The position numbers and the translations under genes were made by a program. Shown piece after piece: positions 12,261 to 13,641 of a DNA stretch of 13,641 bases; within the stretch, counting starts at the first letter, position 1, and the number at the start of each line of letters is the position of its first letter. The notes under the pieces are model-generated. The model was not told the DNA's origin, made no database searches, and saw nothing but the letters and a program-made list of their open reading frames with translations. The stretch is taken from NCBI GenBank assembly GCA_041689995.1, contig JBDNFD010000049.1:1-13641 (forward strand), written 5' to 3'. The stretch comes from DASSWG01 sp041689995 (lineage in GTDB: Bacteria; Bacteroidota; Bacteroidia; Flavobacteriales; Flavobacteriaceae).

Positions 12261-13637
12261 TTGACCGACAAGCAACTATTGAAAGAAGTACTGGAAGAGC
12301 TTAAGCTGCTCAAAAAAGAAAACAAGCAGCTTAAACTACGTGTATTGGAATTGGAAGCGAAATTGGAAAAATACCAAAACCCAAAAAATAGTGGCAACAG
12401 CAGCATCCCGCCTTCCCAAGACCCATTTAGAAAAACCAAGAGCCTTCGTGGGAAGTCCAAGCGCAAGCCTGGTGGGCAGAAAGGGCGTAAAGGAAAGAAG
12501 TTGGAAATGAGCAGCAACCCTGATAAGGTAGTCCTTCATGATATAACCAATTGTGATTGCTGTGGCCAAACCTTGCCAAATGAGCCACAGGGGTTCGATG
12601 CCCGCCAGGTCTTCGACCTGCCCCCTATAAAAATGTTCGTTACCGAGCACCGAAGGGCAAAAAAAACCTGTCGGCATTGCGGGATGGAAAACAAGGGCGA
12701 CTTTCCCAAAGGGCTTGTACAGACAGCACAATATGGGAACAATATAAAAGCGTTCTGCACCTATCTGCAAAATTACCAGATGCTTCCTTATGCACGCTGC
12801 AGCGAATTGATCGAGGACCTTTCCGGGCACCGCATCGCCATCGGTAGCCTGTCCAATTTCCAGCGGCAGTGCTTTGAGATGCTCTTGCCCTACGGGGAAG
12901 AGGCAAAACGGCAATTGCTCAAAAGCCCCGTCCTGCATGCCGATGAAACGGGGGTCCGCCTGAACGGGAAAAACCAGTGGGTGCACGTATTGAGCAATTC
13001 AACTGTCAGTTTTTTTGCCCACCACCCAAAACGGGGCAAAGAAGCCATGGATGATATTGGGCTACTGGAAAAATACAAGGGCATATTGGTGCACGACAGG
13101 TTCGCCAGTTACTTTAGCTACAAATGTGAGCACAGCCTTTGCAATGCCCATATATTGAGGGAGTTGGTTCATGTCGAAGAAGCCTTCGGGGCTCCCTGGG
13201 CAAAAGAAATCGGGAAGTTGTTGGTACGTGCCAAAACAAAAAAAGGAAGGGACGCAAACTTGAAAACATCCTACTACACAAGGGTGTTCAATAAATACAC
13301 TTCCCTGGTACGCCCTGTCATCAAAAATTATGACAAGAAATTCAAAAAAACCAATGAGCAGCGGCTTGCCTTTGCCCTGGAAAAACATAAGTACCTATTC
13401 CTTAAATTCATAAAACAGCCTGAAGTGCCCTTTGACAATAACCAAGCAGAAAGGGACCTGCGCATGATAAAGGTCAAGCAAAAAGTATCAGGATGCTTTA
13501 GGTCGGAGACCCATGCCAGCTATTTTACCTCAATACGGGGATATATCTCTACCCTAAAGAAAAACGACCAAAACGTGCTTGAGAAAATCAAAAGCGTGTT
13601 TCTTGGAAAACCTTTTATGCCCATAGTGGGTGAATAG
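12261..13637 (+). CDS. IS66-family transposase (TnpC type)
   Basis: A 458-residue DDE transposase from TTG 12261 (an in-frame TTG at 12216 would add 15 residues that look unlike the family). Layout: a leucine-zipper coiled coil (LKEVLEELKLLKKENKQL), a linker with GNSSIPPSQDP and a basic stretch KSKRKPGGQKGRKGKK, a zinc-finger-like region with CDCCG and CRHCG, then the catalytic domain. The acidic triad is readable as Asp228 in LHADETGVR, Asp279 in ILVHDRFASY and Glu397 in NNQAERDLRMIK, so the enzyme appears intact. The C-terminal stretch SGCFRSETHASYFTSIRGYI is the conserved IS66 tail. The stop codon lies inside the right inverted repeat. It is the only gene of the element. Confidence 0.95.
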   Translation: MTDKQLLKEVLEELKLLKKENKQLKLRVLELEAKLEKYQNPKNSGNSSIPPSQDPFRKTKSLRGKSKRKPGGQKGRKGKKLEMSSNPDKVVLHDITNCDCCGQTLPNEPQGFDARQVFDLPPIKMFVTEHRRAKKTCRHCGMENKGDFPKGLVQTAQYGNNIKAFCTYLQNYQMLPYARCSELIEDLSGHRIAIGSLSNFQRQCFEMLLPYGEEAKRQLLKSPVLHADETGVRLNGKNQWVHVLSNSTVSFFAHHPKRGKEAMDDIGLLEKYKGILVHDRFASYFSYKCEHSLCNAHILRELVHVEEAFGAPWAKEIGKLLVRAKTKKGRDANLKTSYYTRVFNKYTSLVRPVIKNYDKKFKKTNEQRLAFALEKHKYLFLKFIKQPEVPFDNNQAERDLRMIKVKQKVSGCFRSETHASYFTSIRGYISTLKKNDQNVLEKIKSVFLGKPFMPIVGE

Positions 13638-13641
13638 TTAC
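13627..13641 (+). repeat. Right terminal inverted repeat of the IS66 element
   Basis: TGGGTGAATAGTTAC, the exact inverse complement of the left repeat. It contains the transposase stop codon (TAG 13635-13637) and ends at the last base of the window. Confidence 0.9.

Larger units (their letters stand above)
12062..13641 (+). mobile_element. Complete IS66-family insertion sequence (1580 bp)
   Basis: Perfect 15-bp terminal inverted repeats GTAACTATTCACCCA at 12062-12076 and TGGGTGAATAGTTAC at 13627-13641 enclose a single transposase gene. IS66 ends begin with GTAA, as here. There are no tnpA/tnpB accessory genes, and 1.58 kb with one ORF matches the ISBst12-like subgroup. The right end is the final base of the window, so the expected 8-bp target duplication can only be seen on the left, where it would be TGTACTTC (12054-12061). 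The element is GC-richer than its surroundings. Confidence 0.9.

Noticed and set aside
12170..12986. Long minus-strand ORFs within the IS
   Set aside because: They are antisense shadows of the GC-richer transposase gene, with no domain features.
1..13641. CRISPR array or tRNA genes
   Set aside because: No regularly spaced short repeats and no tRNA-like cloverleaf sequences were seen on either strand.

Overview
The window looks like an accessory region of a Bacteroidota chromosome, most likely a marine or soil flavobacterium. The evidence is AT-rich coding with TTA/AAA-heavy codons, gene starts without Shine-Dalgarno sequences, several matches to the Bacteroidota promoter pattern (TTG, 17-19 nt, TAnnTTTG), a TPR-containing HisKA_3 sensor kinase of the kind common in Flavobacteriia, and an IS66-type element. 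All calls come from reading the sequence by eye; family names come from memory and were not searched.

Layout. 1-1931: 3' end of an SMC/ABC-type ATPase gene overlapping a gene for an AlbA_2 (Schlafen-like) plus histidine-kinase-like ATPase protein. 1932-2476: a repeat fragment fused to the last codons of a HigB/Gp49-type toxin, followed by an intact HigA-type antitoxin. 2477-4724: a tight three-gene operon (DUF488, DUF488, dual-OB protein) between two ungapped direct repeats. 4725-5189: a small coiled-coil lipoprotein. 5238-6441 (minus strand): a HEPN-like gene, a 127-residue protein and a SecB-like chaperone in one overlapping operon. 6658-9679: TPR sensor kinase, a small membrane ORF and a NarL/LuxR response regulator. 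9722-11602 (minus): POTRA/beta-barrel outer-membrane protein. 11810-12061 (minus): 3' end of a methyltransferase cut by a complete IS66-family element (12062-13641) whose right end is the last base of the window.

The most interesting locus is the minus-strand operon 5238-6441. It has the layout of a toxin-antitoxin-chaperone (TAC) module: HEPN protein, partner, SecB. The partner ends in GENNYALAA, which looks like a genome-encoded copy of a tmRNA (ssrA) proteolysis tag. This suggests an antitoxin with a built-in ClpXP degron that the SecB-like chaperone would mask. Both the HEPN gene and the secB-like gene carry an apparent one-base deletion in an A-run while the partner is intact, so the module here is either decaying or subject to slippage.

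The remainder is a probable defence/addiction island: the ATPase-AlbA_2 pair, a broken HigBA, the DUF488/dual-OB operon between direct repeats, and an IS66 insertion. The two-component system and outer-membrane protein look like ordinary chromosomal genes flanking it.
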